Shown here piece by piece: positions 17,691-26,162 of a stretch of DNA of 64,000 bases. Under the pieces are notes generated by a model. It did no database searches. It saw only the letters and a list, made by a program, of their open reading frames with translations, and was not told the DNA's origin. The stretch is from Sphingomonas quercus (GTDB lineage Bacteria > Pseudomonadota > Alphaproteobacteria > Sphingomonadales > Sphingomonadaceae). A program made the position numbers and the translations under genes. The stretch lies in contig NZ_JAHKRT010000002.1 in the NCBI RefSeq assembly GCF_018863195.1, positions 496,001 through 560,000 on the forward strand. The letters run 5' to 3'. How positions within the stretch are numbered: position 1 is the first letter of the stretch; each line of letters starts with the position of its first letter.

Positions 17691-18320
17691 TCAGGTTTCC
17701 GTGCCGCCATGGCGCGGCTCGTCGAGCAGGCGGCGCAGGTCGTGTTCGATGCTGCCCGGATCGTCGATCCTGGGGGACAGCAACCGGATCCGTCCGTCGC
17801 GGTCGAAGATGAACAAGGTGGGCGTGTGCATCACCTCGATGTCGGCGGGATCCGGCGCCGGCGTGACGGAATAAGCGACGCGATAGCGGCGCGCGAGGCT
17901 TGCCAGCTGGTTCGGCGTTCCGCGCAAGCCGACGACCTGCGGCGCGAAGCTCTCGACATATCGCTTGAGGTCCTTCGCCGCGTCGCGATCGGGATCGACG
18001 GTCACGAAGAGGATGCGGACATCGCCGGCGCGGCCACCAAGATCACGTAGCACTCGCGAAAGCGTTGCCAGGGTGGTCGGGCAGATGTCCGGACAGAATG
18101 TGTAACCGAACTCCAGAACGACGATCTTGCCGCGAAACGTTTCTGCGGTGACGGTCCTTCCGTCCTGGACGCTCGTCATGTCGAAGGCGAGCGGCGGCAG
18201 GCGATCCTCCATTTCCACGAGGCGCCACGGATCCGGGCGATCGCAACCTGACAGGGCGAGCGACGAAAAGATGATCGCCGCCAGTCGCCACCCATGACTG
18301 TTCCGAAGGATTCTAGGCAC
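17691..18320 (-). CDS. SCO/SenC-family copper chaperone for cytochrome oxidase, lipoprotein
   Basis: Periplasmic, membrane-tethered thioredoxin-fold protein that delivers copper to the CuA site of cytochrome c oxidase. It has a lipoprotein signal (LALSGC, lipidated C26), the copper/redox pair TFCPDIC (C76, C80) and the later His of VMHTPTLFIFD, all typical of SCO. Length 209 is normal. It starts with GTG, overlaps the ctaG stop by 8 bases and has GGGAG upstream, so it is the last gene of the seven-gene minus-strand run. Its partner upstream is the CtaG-type assembly protein. Confidence 0.93.
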   Translation of the reverse strand: MPRILRNSHGWRLAAIIFSSLALSGCDRPDPWRLVEMEDRLPPLAFDMTSVQDGRTVTAETFRGKIVVLEFGYTFCPDICPTTLATLSRVLRDLGGRAGDVRILFVTVDPDRDAAKDLKRYVESFAPQVVGLRGTPNQLASLARRYRVAYSVTPAPDPADIEVMHTPTLFIFDRDGRIRLLSPRIDDPGSIEHDLRRLLDEPRHGGTET

Positions 18321-19263
18321 GGATCATGCTCCCGCTCATTGCCGTGGCCTCCACCCGTTCATCGTTCAGGCGGAGGAAGTTAAGGACAATGATCGCCCCG
18401 ACGACGCTCATCATCGAGGGTGGAATCCACAGGATCAGACCGGCAAGCTGCTGATCCTGAAGACCTGTCATCTGCATGATCCGCCCGCAGATCGCATAGA
18501 CCTGGAAATGGTCGCGCGTGCTGAAGGCGACCGCCGCCCCGAGGAGGATCTGGGGCGGCATGATCGCCAGGCAAAGCAAGGCTCGCGGCCCATAGCCGAG
18601 GCGGGCGACAGGCGCCGGCCGCGGATCGAGGATCAGCGCCCAAAACAGGATGCCGTCGATGGTGACGCTCCAGTTCATCAGCGTATAGAGCCGCGGGTCC
18701 AGCATCGCGTAGAAGTGGACGGGCGGCGCCGGCCAGAGATAGATCAACCCCACAAACAAGAGTGTCGCCACGGCGGGCTGCTGCACCATTGCCATGGCGC
18801 CTCTGATCCACGTCGCGTCGAGCAGCCGCTTAAGCCGTCGGGGCATCCCGCGTACCAGCACCCCGCCCGGATCGCCGAGCGCGATCAGAAACGGCCCGGA
18901 ATGATGCAGCACGAGATGCTGGAGCCGATGGATGAAGAACATGTGCTGCGCGGCGTAGTCGATATGGGTCTGCATCGCGGCGTAGATCAGGAACAGGCCA
19001 GCGAAATAGGCCGCGATCCGCCACCGGCGCGGCTTGCGGCTATCGGGGCATGAGGCAAAGCCACGAAGGTACCAGAGGGCTGCGAAGCTGGTGGCGAGGA
19101 ACACGCCCCACGAAAACTCGTAAGGCATCCAGAGCGGGAGGGACGCCGGATAGAGCCGCACCGCCATGAACTCTGCCGCGCCGAGCAGCAACACCGCTGC
19201 CACCAGCACCCGGTGGCGGCGGCCGGCGACCCACTGCGCGATCGCGTCGAAGCGGCCCGTCAC
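18313..19263 (-). CDS. CtaG (caa3-type) cytochrome c oxidase assembly membrane protein
   Basis: Multi-pass inner-membrane protein of 316 residues with about seven hydrophobic segments. It has the His-rich core typical of the Caa3_CtaG family (HIDYAAQHMFFIHRLQHLVLHHSGP), which is linked to copper insertion or assembly of heme-copper oxidase. This family is distinct from Cox11. GTG 19263 is chosen because its last bases overlap the TGA of the preceding small gene (GTGA), giving translational coupling; the upstream open frame to 19350 overlaps that gene and is not membrane-like. SCO follows with an 8-base overlap. Confidence 0.88.
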   Translation of the reverse strand: MTGRFDAIAQWVAGRRHRVLVAAVLLLGAAEFMAVRLYPASLPLWMPYEFSWGVFLATSFAALWYLRGFASCPDSRKPRRWRIAAYFAGLFLIYAAMQTHIDYAAQHMFFIHRLQHLVLHHSGPFLIALGDPGGVLVRGMPRRLKRLLDATWIRGAMAMVQQPAVATLLFVGLIYLWPAPPVHFYAMLDPRLYTLMNWSVTIDGILFWALILDPRPAPVARLGYGPRALLCLAIMPPQILLGAAVAFSTRDHFQVYAICGRIMQMTGLQDQQLAGLILWIPPSMMSVVGAIIVLNFLRLNDERVEATAMSGSMIRA

Positions 19264-19532
19264 GGCAGCCTGATCTGAAGATAGCGCAGGGCGAAGGGGA
19301 CAGCGAAGGTGGTCAGCAGCATCGAGAAGGCGACGAGCATGAGCAGCCAAGCCTGTCGGCGCATGCGCTGGCGAGGCGGCGTGCCGGTCCCGCGATATCC
19401 GGGGGGAACCGGCTGTTCAAGGCCGTCAGCCCTTGCCTGGCGCTCCTCAACCGACATCCTCTCTCTCCTCGCCGCCGCATTCGCACGAGCCGGACATGGC
19501 TTGGAGGACATAGATCCCTCGATACCGGTCAT
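19260..19532 (-). CDS. Small single-span membrane protein
   Basis: Unrecognised 90-residue protein. The N-terminal two thirds are charged and soluble (MSVEERQARADGLEQ, then a Pro-Gly-rich stretch), and a single membrane helix (WLLMLVAFSMLLTTFAVPFA) lies near the C-terminus. The ATG overlaps the stop of the GlxA-like gene (ATGA) and the stop overlaps the GTG of ctaG, so it is cotranslated with both. By position it may be an accessory of oxidase assembly. This is inference from context only. Confidence 0.7.
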   Translation of the reverse strand: MTGIEGSMSSKPCPARANAAARRERMSVEERQARADGLEQPVPPGYRGTGTPPRQRMRRQAWLLMLVAFSMLLTTFAVPFALRYLQIRLP

Positions 19533-20497
19533 TCATGGTGAGGGCGGCGGGGACGCTCCTCGATGCCGTCGCGGCTCATCCGCCGGATCGACTGTGGCGA
19601 CAGGCCATGGATCTTGAGAAAGGCCCGCCGCATGCGCTCGGGGTCGTTGAAGCCGACAGCGCGCGCGATTTGCTCGACCGGCTCGGCCCCGTCTCGCAGT
19701 CGGATCTGGGCGGCCTCGACCCGCAGGCGCTCGACGGCGCGGGCGGGCGTCTCACCGGTTTCTCTCCGGAACGCCCGGCCGAACTGGCGCGTGCTCAGGC
19801 TTGCCGCCTCGGCGAGACGCTCGATCGGGAGCGGCTGGTCCAGATTCGCACGCGCAAAGCCGAGGGCCCGACGGATACGATCGGATTCCGGCTCCATTCG
19901 CGACATCTCGGAGAATTGCGACTGGCCGCCCGGCCGACGATGATGGACCACCTGTTCGCGCGCGACGGCGCGCGACAGCTCGATGCCGTGATCTGCCTCC
20001 AGCACGGCGAGCGCGAGATCGATGCCGGCCGTCACCCCTGCGGATGTCCATACCGGACCGTCGGCGACATAGATCAGGTCGGGCTGGACGCGCACGGCCG
20101 GATAACGCGTCTGCAGTTCGCGCGTGGAACGCCAATGGGTCGTGGCACGGCGGCCGTCCAGCCATCCTGTCGCCGCCAGCAGCATCGCGCCCGTGCAGAC
20201 GCTGGCGATGCGCTGCGCCCGCGAGGCGAGCAGGGTAGCAGCGCGGATCGCTCCGGGCTCCCCCATCGGCGCCGTCTGCCCGCCGACGAATATCACCGTG
20301 TCGACGCGGGCTTCGGTGTAAGGGACGGTGTCGACGGACGCGCTTCGTCCCGGCACCAGGCCGCCGCCCTCCGACAGCACCGAGAGATGATAGAGTTGGG
20401 TCCCGGCCACCATCGAGGCCGATTCGAACACCGACAGCGGCCCGGCCAGATCGAGGAACCAATATCCCGGACAGATGAAGAAGCCGATGTGATGCAT
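19529..20497 (-). CDS. GlxA-type regulator (DJ-1/PfpI domain plus AraC HTH)
   Basis: Transcription regulator of 322 residues. Residues about 1-190 form a DJ-1/PfpI-like domain with the nucleophile-elbow sequence SVCTGAMLLAATG. Residues about 215-315 are an AraC-type double helix-turn-helix (LAEAASLSTRQFGRAFRRETGETPARAVERLR, then RAVGFNDPERMRRAF). Such proteins sense small molecules, usually amines or amino acids. It is embedded in the seven-gene run between a CopD/HemJ-like gene and the small membrane protein gene, with which it shares ATGA. Being inside an operon rather than divergent is unusual for this class. Confidence 0.9.
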   Translation of the reverse strand: MHHIGFFICPGYWFLDLAGPLSVFESASMVAGTQLYHLSVLSEGGGLVPGRSASVDTVPYTEARVDTVIFVGGQTAPMGEPGAIRAATLLASRAQRIASVCTGAMLLAATGWLDGRRATTHWRSTRELQTRYPAVRVQPDLIYVADGPVWTSAGVTAGIDLALAVLEADHGIELSRAVAREQVVHHRRPGGQSQFSEMSRMEPESDRIRRALGFARANLDQPLPIERLAEAASLSTRQFGRAFRRETGETPARAVERLRVEAAQIRLRDGAEPVEQIARAVGFNDPERMRRAFLKIHGLSPQSIRRMSRDGIEERPRRPHHE

Positions 20498-20513
20498 GGC
20501 GGCGCCGCGCGTC

Positions 20514-20924
20514 CTAGACCGGCTTTGCCACGACGAGGATGGCGATGATCGCGGCCGCCACGGCGATGCCGATGGCGGTGTGCTCCGGCGCGATGCGCAG
20601 CCGCAACTGCTCGCCCCGCCTGATCCGCCGCAGCCGGCCGGACTGCACGCCGTGCAGCGCCGTCAACGCCACGACGATGGCAAGCTTTCCCCACAGCCAC
20701 GGGCTCGCGAACCAGCCTCCGTCCACCGCGATCGTCGCGCCGGTCAGCCAGACCAGGAGCATAGCGGGGACCGTCACGCGGCGATCCCAATGGCTGACGA
20801 GCGCACCCGTGCCTCTATCGCCGCGCCGGCCGGCCGCAACGGCAACGCTCTGCGCGAACAAGCCGGCGATGAAGATGAGGACGGCGGCGACGTGGATAGC
20901 CTTGATCCAGAGATAGGGGATCAC
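20514..20924 (-). CDS. CopD/HemJ-like four-helix membrane protein
   Basis: A 136-residue membrane protein with four hydrophobic segments. The first carries a conserved His (YLWIKAIHVAAVLIFIAGLF), the arrangement seen in CopD and in HemJ, the haem-dependent protoporphyrinogen oxidase. A WLTGATIAV segment and HGVQSGRLRR follow. Copper uptake or a haem-related role would both fit next to cytochrome oxidase assembly genes. The ATG overlaps the stop of the DUF3817 gene (ATGA). Confidence 0.75.
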   Translation of the reverse strand: MIPYLWIKAIHVAAVLIFIAGLFAQSVAVAAGRRGDRGTGALVSHWDRRVTVPAMLLVWLTGATIAVDGGWFASPWLWGKLAIVVALTALHGVQSGRLRRIRRGEQLRLRIAPEHTAIGIAVAAAIIAILVVAKPV

Positions 20925-21277
20925 GGTCTTTCCTTCAGCGAAGCGACGACCGACGCCTGTTTGCGGCGCAGCAGCCCGGCATTGAGAAACCCGCCGAACG
21001 GGACGAAGGCGGCGAGGCTCATCCGTGCGATCTCGCTTCTGGTCCAGCCGCCTCCGGCGGATGCGGCGATCAGGGTCCAGATATAGGCCAGGAAGGCGGC
21101 CCCATGGACCGGACCGATGATCCGGACACCCGCCGAATAGCCGAACGCGTGCTTGAGCGGCACCGCCACCAGCAACAGCGCGAGCAGGGTCGTCGCCTCG
21201 GCGAACGACGCCAGGCGCAGGCGGCGGATATCTGCCACATCGTCGGCGGTGGGCGCGAAGTGGACGGATCGGTTCAT
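20921..21277 (-). CDS. DUF3817 membrane protein
   Basis: A 118-residue integral membrane protein of the DUF3817 type, with three hydrophobic segments. It begins with RRLRLASFAEATTLLALLL and has the signature GPVHGAAFLAYIWTL, including the conserved His. Function unknown; such proteins often sit near respiratory or membrane-stress genes. It lies 18 bases behind the TetR gene and overlaps the CopD/HemJ-like gene by 4 bases, so it is an inner gene of the operon. Confidence 0.8.
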   Translation of the reverse strand: MNRSVHFAPTADDVADIRRLRLASFAEATTLLALLLVAVPLKHAFGYSAGVRIIGPVHGAAFLAYIWTLIAASAGGGWTRSEIARMSLAAFVPFGGFLNAGLLRRKQASVVASLKERP

Positions 21278-21295
21278 ATGGCTCGTCTCCGGCCC

Positions 21296-21898
21296 TTAGA
21301 GATGGGAGGGATCAGCGCCGCTGCGCCGCAGGAGCGCGATCAGCGCCGTCTGCGCGCGCTCGTCGGCCTGCCGGTCGCGGCGGAAGCGCATCGCGCTATG
21401 ATGGCCGAGATAAATTCCCCACAGCTCCCACACAATCTGTTCGACGTCGGTTTCCCCGCGCAGATGCCCCAGCTCCATCGCGCGTCCGACATTGGCACGC
21501 AGCAGCTCACGCCACTCATCGTCGAGCGCGACCAGCCGGTCGCGGACCACGCCCGCCATGTCGTCAAGCTCGAACATGGCGGCGGCGGCAGGGCAGCCAC
21601 CGCAAAGCCCTGCTCGCGCCGACCAGCCGAACCAGCGGCCGACCAGCGCCATCAGTCTGGGCAGTCCCTCCGGAACCTGCATCGCCGGCTCGACGATATG
21701 GCGCCGCGCGATGCGTGCCGTCTCCTCGATCAGCGCGACCTCGAGTGCTTCCCGCGACTGAAAATGGGCGAACAATCCGCTTTTCGACAATCCGGTCGCC
21801 TCGGCGAGACGCCCGATCGTGACGGACGACAATCCGCCGCGGCTCATCGCCTGCAATCCCTCTTCGATAACCCGATGTCGTGTTCTCTCGGCTTTCAT
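21296..21898 (-). CDS. TetR/AcrR-family transcriptional regulator
   Basis: A 200-residue repressor-type regulator. Residues about 8-55 are the TetR helix-turn-helix (VIEEGLQAMSRGGLSSVTIGRLAEATGLSKSGLFAHFQSREAL order of motifs); the remainder is the ligand-binding helical domain, with GLCGGCPAAAAMFELDD. The start lies 7 bases from a 20-bp near-palindrome at 21906-21925 that is very likely its own operator. As first gene of a seven-gene run it probably controls the oxidase-assembly genes behind it. The inducer is unknown. Confidence 0.92.
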   Translation of the reverse strand: MKAERTRHRVIEEGLQAMSRGGLSSVTIGRLAEATGLSKSGLFAHFQSREALEVALIEETARIARRHIVEPAMQVPEGLPRLMALVGRWFGWSARAGLCGGCPAAAAMFELDDMAGVVRDRLVALDDEWRELLRANVGRAMELGHLRGETDVEQIVWELWGIYLGHHSAMRFRRDRQADERAQTALIALLRRSGADPSHL

Positions 21899-21905
21899 GC
21901 CGATT

Positions 21906-21925
21906 TAGTACGAACGATCGTGCTA
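21906..21925. promoter_or_regulatory. TetR-type operator
   Basis: TAGTACGA (21906-21913), ACGA, TCGTGCTA (21918-21925): a 20-bp dyad with 7 of 8 pairs matching, in the form seen for many TetR repressors. It sits just before the tetR start, so binding would block that transcript. The next plus-strand gene starts 170 bases away. Confidence 0.7.
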
Positions 21926-22096
21926 TTTGGCAACCATGTTATTGGTCAGGGTCAAGATGATCGGCGACGTCGGTTTCGAACGGCCTTTCCGGTCGAGCCG
22001 GTCCCAGCCATGGGTGACACAGTCGGCCAGCCGGTTGAGCGGCCCCGGTGACGAGGGGGCTTGGCATGCCGCGCATTTCCTGCGACCCGTCCGGCC

Positions 22097-22819
22097 ATGG
22101 GAATAGATGTCGACAGCCTCCGGTTGATGATCGACGCGTATCAACGCTTTGGTCCTTTTGGCGAAACCCTCCAGCTCGGGCGGCAGGGCCTGTATGTCGT
22201 CTCCTCGGCCGCGGATGGCTGGCTGCAGACGGCGGGGCTCGGCGAAAGTCTGGCCGAGGCCTCCGGCGGGCATCACTTCGCCGATATGGCGCTGCTCTCG
22301 CGTTTCGGCGTGACGCGCAGCGTCGCCGCCGATGCCTCGCCCTATGAGGGGGCGGCGATCGTCCACGATTTCAACCAGCCGCTGCCCGACGACCTGCATC
22401 AGAGCTTCGACACGGTGATCGACTTCGGATCGACGGAGCATATCTTCAACATCGCCCAGTCGCTGACCAACCTCATGAACCTCGTTCGGGTCGGCGGGCG
22501 GCTGATCGCCTGCGTGCCGGCGAACAACTGGCTGGGCCATGGCTTCTACCAGTTCAGCGCCGAGATGCCGTTCCGGGTGTTCACCCCGGCAAACGGCTTT
22601 CGTCTCCACGCCGTCTATTACGGCACGCTCAGCGACGCGCCGCTCCGGCCCCAGCAGGATGCGGGCGCGGATGGCGCGCGCGGGGAGATCGGCCTCACCC
22701 CGGACAAGCATTCGCTCCTCTACATCGCCGAGAAGACGGAGCATGTCGTGCCCTTCGCCCGGCGGTGGCCGCAGCAGGGTGATTATGACGCGACCTGGCA
22801 GGCGGCTGTCGCCGGCTGA
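22097..22819 (+). CDS. Class I SAM-dependent methyltransferase-like protein
   Basis: A 240-residue cytoplasmic protein that resembles the methyltransferase-like domains found beside glycan genes. Weak SAM-fold landmarks are visible: VTRSVAADASPYEGAAIVHDFNQPL in the position of the motif I-II acidic strand, DTVIDFGSTEHIFNIAQSL as motif IV, and MNLVRVGGRLIACVPANNW as the post-IV strand. The N-terminal glycine-rich loop is poorly conserved, so cofactor binding is uncertain. ATG 22097 is preferred to 22061, which adds 12 residues that overlap no feature. It stands alone on the plus strand. Confidence 0.65.
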   Translation: MGIDVDSLRLMIDAYQRFGPFGETLQLGRQGLYVVSSAADGWLQTAGLGESLAEASGGHHFADMALLSRFGVTRSVAADASPYEGAAIVHDFNQPLPDDLHQSFDTVIDFGSTEHIFNIAQSLTNLMNLVRVGGRLIACVPANNWLGHGFYQFSAEMPFRVFTPANGFRLHAVYYGTLSDAPLRPQQDAGADGARGEIGLTPDKHSLLYIAEKTEHVVPFARRWPQQGDYDATWQAAVAG

Positions 22820-23049
22820 TCACGCGCCTCCGGCATGCCGTGTGATTGCGTGATCACCGGCCGGTACCGCCCGCGCCCGGGGCTTTGCGATCGGACGCGG
22901 CCGGGCCCTCACTCAGGCATCCCATCCCCCTTCTCCCTCAGGCGCGGACGTCTGCGGCTGTGTCGCATGAACGGCTTCCTCATCGCGGTGCGCTGATTGC
23001 CCGGGAAAGCGGCGTTGACGCCCCCGCGTCCCTCTGCCAATCGTCCGCC

Positions 23050-24150
23050 ATGAGCCTGTTGAACGATCGGCAGCAACCGGCTCGTGATAAGCGCATCAGC
23101 ACGACCGCGCGGCAGGCCTTGGTGCTGACGGCGCTCATCTGGCTGGTCACCTCTTACGGCGCATATGCGGTGTCCGAGCTGATCGCGGGGCGCACGGGTT
23201 TTGTCCGCGATCTGCCCCTGGACTTGCCGGCGGTGCTGGCCGTCGCGTTGCTCGCCTTCGGCCTCTATCCGGTGGCGGTGGCGCAGGAGGCCCGCTCCCC
23301 GGTGAGACGGTGGGCGGCGATGCTCGCCGCCGCCGTCGCTATCGCCTTTGCGCAGTCGATCGTAAACATGCTCGAGAACTGGATGCTCGGCGTTATCCCG
23401 GCACTTGAAGCTGCGCACCTGCCGCTTATTCGCCAGCGCTTCGGACGCAACTTTCTGTCGCATCTGTACATGTGCATTGCGACCGGCGCATTGTTCATCT
23501 TCCTGATCGAAACCCGCCGGACGGAATTGCAGAGGCTCCAGCGGCTTCGTGCCGAACGCATAGCGGCCGATGCGCGGATGGCAGCGCTCAGCCTGCAGAT
23601 GAACCCGCATTTCCTGTTCAACGCGCTGAACAGCGTGTCGAGCCTGATCATCCTGGGTGAAACGGCGGCGGCCGACGCCATGGTCGGCCGTCTCGCCGAT
23701 TTCCTGCGCCGCTCGCTCAGCGCCGATCCGACGGTGCCGATCCCGCTCAGCGAAGAGATGGGCGCCGTTGCCTCCTATATGGAGATCGAGGAAACCCGCT
23801 TCGAGGAACGGCTGATTTTCACGCTCGACCTTCCGGACGACCTTGCCCAGCAAGAGGTCCTCCCGTTTCTCCTGCAACCGCTGGCTGAGAACGCCGTCAA
23901 ATATGGTGTTGCGCGCTCCCGCCGGCCCGTGGAGGTGAGGGTGTCGGCGCACCGCGAAGACGGGGTCCTGATCCTGCGCGTCGAGGACGATGCCGCGACC
24001 CAGGAGAGCGCGTCGCCAGGGCCAGGCATAGGGATCGCCATCGGCAATGTTCGAGAGCGCCTCGCCGTGCACTACGGGCCGCAGGCCAGCGTCACCGCCC
24101 ACGCCACGGAGTCCGGCTTCGTGAGCGAAATCCGCATCCCGCTGCGCTAG
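23050..24150 (+). CDS. LytS-type sensor histidine kinase
   Basis: Membrane histidine kinase of 366 residues in the His_kinase (LytS/YehU) family. Four hydrophobic segments occupy about residues 22-155. The phosphoacceptor box QMNPHFLFNALN (H187) follows, then a HATPase domain with LLQPLAENAVKYGV and GIGIAIGNVRERL. Its partner is the LytTR response regulator on the opposite strand; the two genes overlap tail to tail by 4 bases. ATG 23050 is used because the upstream frame (to 22846) is not protein-like. Stimulus unknown. Confidence 0.92.
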   Translation: MSLLNDRQQPARDKRISTTARQALVLTALIWLVTSYGAYAVSELIAGRTGFVRDLPLDLPAVLAVALLAFGLYPVAVAQEARSPVRRWAAMLAAAVAIAFAQSIVNMLENWMLGVIPALEAAHLPLIRQRFGRNFLSHLYMCIATGALFIFLIETRRTELQRLQRLRAERIAADARMAALSLQMNPHFLFNALNSVSSLIILGETAAADAMVGRLADFLRRSLSADPTVPIPLSEEMGAVASYMEIEETRFEERLIFTLDLPDDLAQQEVLPFLLQPLAENAVKYGVARSRRPVEVRVSAHREDGVLILRVEDDAATQESASPGPGIGIAIGNVRERLAVHYGPQASVTAHATESGFVSEIRIPLR

Positions 24151-24926
24151 GTGCGCAGCGCCGCAATCCGGGCCGCATAGCTGCGCCCGACCGAGATCCG
24201 GTCGCCCGCCCGCAGCCGCAGCACCGGCGCGCGAGATGCCGAGCGGCTGATCGCCACCACGCAATCGCGCCGGACGATGACGGACCGGTGAACCCGAATG
24301 AACACCTCCGGGTCGAGCCGCTTCTCCAGGCTGCTCAGCGGCTCGCGGTAAAGAACGGTCCGCGTCCCTATGCGCAGTCGCACATAATCGCGCTCCGCCT
24401 CGATAAGATCGACCGCATCCAGGGGGACGCGCACCGTCTCGGTGGTGCTCCTCACCCAGATTTCCCGCTCATAGCGCGGTTGCGGCACGGGCGCGGCGTT
24501 GCGGCGGAGGTTGGCGATGATCTCGCGCATCTCCTCCAGCCTCGTCGCCGCTTCGGCGCGGTCGCGGTGCTCGCGGGCGCGGTCCAGCGCGGTGTAGAGC
24601 CGCGACGCCTCGACCGGCTTCACGAGATAATCCACCGCCCTCGCATCGAAGGCGCGGCCGGCATAATGATCGAACGCGGTGACGAAGATGATAATGGGCT
24701 GCTCGTCACTCTCCAGCCGCTCAACCACCTCGAAGCCGCCCAGCCCCGGCATCTCGACGTCGAGCAGCACCACATCCGGCCGCTGGGCGCGGATCGCGAC
24801 AAGCGCCTCATCGCCATCGCGCGCAGTGGTGATCAGCCGCACGCCCTCGTACCGCTCGATGAGGAATCGCAGTCGCCGGATCGCCAGCGGCTCGTCGTCG
24901 GCCACCAAGATTGAAAGCTCGCTCAT
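24147..24926 (-). CDS. LytTR-family response regulator
   Basis: A 259-residue response regulator. The receiver domain (about 3-120) has the acidic pocket VADDEP and the phosphorylated Asp in VVLLDVEMPG (D56). The C-terminal LytTR DNA-binding domain (about 155-255) has the typical LIEAERDYVRLRIG and FIRVHRSVIV segments. LytTR proteins bind DNA as dimers through beta strands. The kinase gene lies on the opposite strand with overlapping stops. No LytTR target site was recognised. Confidence 0.93.
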   Translation of the reverse strand: MSELSILVADDEPLAIRRLRFLIERYEGVRLITTARDGDEALVAIRAQRPDVVLLDVEMPGLGGFEVVERLESDEQPIIIFVTAFDHYAGRAFDARAVDYLVKPVEASRLYTALDRAREHRDRAEAATRLEEMREIIANLRRNAAPVPQPRYEREIWVRSTTETVRVPLDAVDLIEAERDYVRLRIGTRTVLYREPLSSLEKRLDPEVFIRVHRSVIVRRDCVVAISRSASRAPVLRLRAGDRISVGRSYAARIAALRT

Positions 24927-25164
24927 CCCGGCGCCCTGATAGGAGAAGCTTTCCGTTTCACCAACATCGCGTGACGCTGGTCATCGCGATGACGCCGTTC
25001 GTCGCACGGTGCGCCCCGCCGTCGCAACTTCGCGGCTGCGGAACGCAACCGCGCTGCGGGCGACGACCCGGCCGACTACACCGCCCCCAACGCGAGGCCG
25101 GGCGGTTGTGACGACGCTCCGGATCGCGGCCACCACAGCAGCGGCGCGGGGACCGCCATGCTGT

Positions 25165-25197
25165 CGGTGCGAGGGCGCGCGATGCGTCCTCGCACCG
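25165..25197 (+). promoter_or_regulatory. Strong hairpin in leader of first PEPxxWA-CTERM gene
   Basis: CGGTGCGAGG (25165-25174) and CCTCGCACCG (25188-25197) make a perfect 10-bp inverted repeat with a 13-base spacer, ending 7 bases before the ribosome site AGAGGG. It could be an RNA hairpin affecting translation or a DNA operator. The rest of the 291-base gap 24927-25217 shows no other signal. Confidence 0.45.
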
Positions 25198-25217
25198 GTC
25201 GAACAGAGGGACACGAC

Positions 25218-26162
25218 ATGACGGACTTCACGACCTACCGGCGCGGCCTGACTGCCGGCGCGCTCGCGCTGGCGTTTGTTGCCAGCAACTCCGCGTACGC
25301 GGCAACGATGACCAACGGCAATGGCGACGGGCAGGTTTCGATCGAACTCGACGACAATGGGGCATTCAGCACCGCCATCTACAACCCGCTCGGGGCGGCG
25401 GGAGCGGCCGACGCAGTGTATGCGTCCGACCTTTATCTGCGCACGTCCAGCGGCGTGACCAGCCTGAGCGGCATTCGCGCCAACTTCGTGACTGGCGACC
25501 AGCGACAGCGCACCAGCGTCTTTACGCTCGGCTCGCTCAGCTTCACCCTCACCCAGACGCTCTCGGACCTGATCAGCGACGGCGTGCAGACCGGCACGAT
25601 GCTGACCCAGGCCTACAGCTTCACCAACCTTTCCGGGGAGTCCCAGGCGCTGAGCTTCGGCCGCTATCTCGATGGCGACCTCAATTTCGGCGCGGGCGGC
25701 AACGGCAATGACGGGGGCGGAAAGCTCGTCTCCGGCGGTCAGACAGTGCTGTTCGAGACGGACGCCGCGACCGGCCGTAACGATCTGGCGACGTTCATCG
25801 GCATCTACAATGAGGGCGGCGAGGCGCTCGGTTTCGATGTCGATCATTACGGGTCGCTCCGCCCGCGCATCGGCGGAGGCAGTTCGCTGAACAACCTCGT
25901 AAACGGCGACGGCAATGGCGACGGATTCATCGACGCTGGAGGCGGCTATGACGTCGCGCTGGGCCTCATCAACGGGTTTTCCATCGGCGCTGGCGAGCAA
26001 AGCCTGTTCACGACTCACACGATCTTCGGATCCGGGACACCCGGCTCGGTGCAGGTCCCGGGCGCTGTGCCGGAGCCGGCCACCTGGGCGATGATGATCG
26101 GCGGCTTCGGCCTTGTCGGCGCCTCAATGCGGCGGCGTCGGGTGGGCCTCGCTGCGGCCTGA
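25218..26162 (+). CDS. PEPxxWA-CTERM sorted exported protein
   Basis: Secreted or surface protein of 314 residues. It has a signal peptide (AGALALAFVASNSAYA), a beta-rich body of Gly/Asp/Asn-rich sequence without a recognised enzyme domain, and a C-terminal sorting signal: VPEPATWAMMIGGFGLV followed by MRRRR. The PEPxxWA form is characteristic of sphingomonads, where an exosortase-type system processes it. ATG 25218 follows AGAGGG by 7 bases; an upstream ATG (25158) lacks support. Expected roles are exopolysaccharide or biofilm matrix functions, by analogy. Confidence 0.9.
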   Translation: MTDFTTYRRGLTAGALALAFVASNSAYAATMTNGNGDGQVSIELDDNGAFSTAIYNPLGAAGAADAVYASDLYLRTSSGVTSLSGIRANFVTGDQRQRTSVFTLGSLSFTLTQTLSDLISDGVQTGTMLTQAYSFTNLSGESQALSFGRYLDGDLNFGAGGNGNDGGGKLVSGGQTVLFETDAATGRNDLATFIGIYNEGGEALGFDVDHYGSLRPRIGGGSSLNNLVNGDGNGDGFIDAGGGYDVALGLINGFSIGAGEQSLFTTHTIFGSGTPGSVQVPGAVPEPATWAMMIGGFGLVGASMRRRRVGLAAA

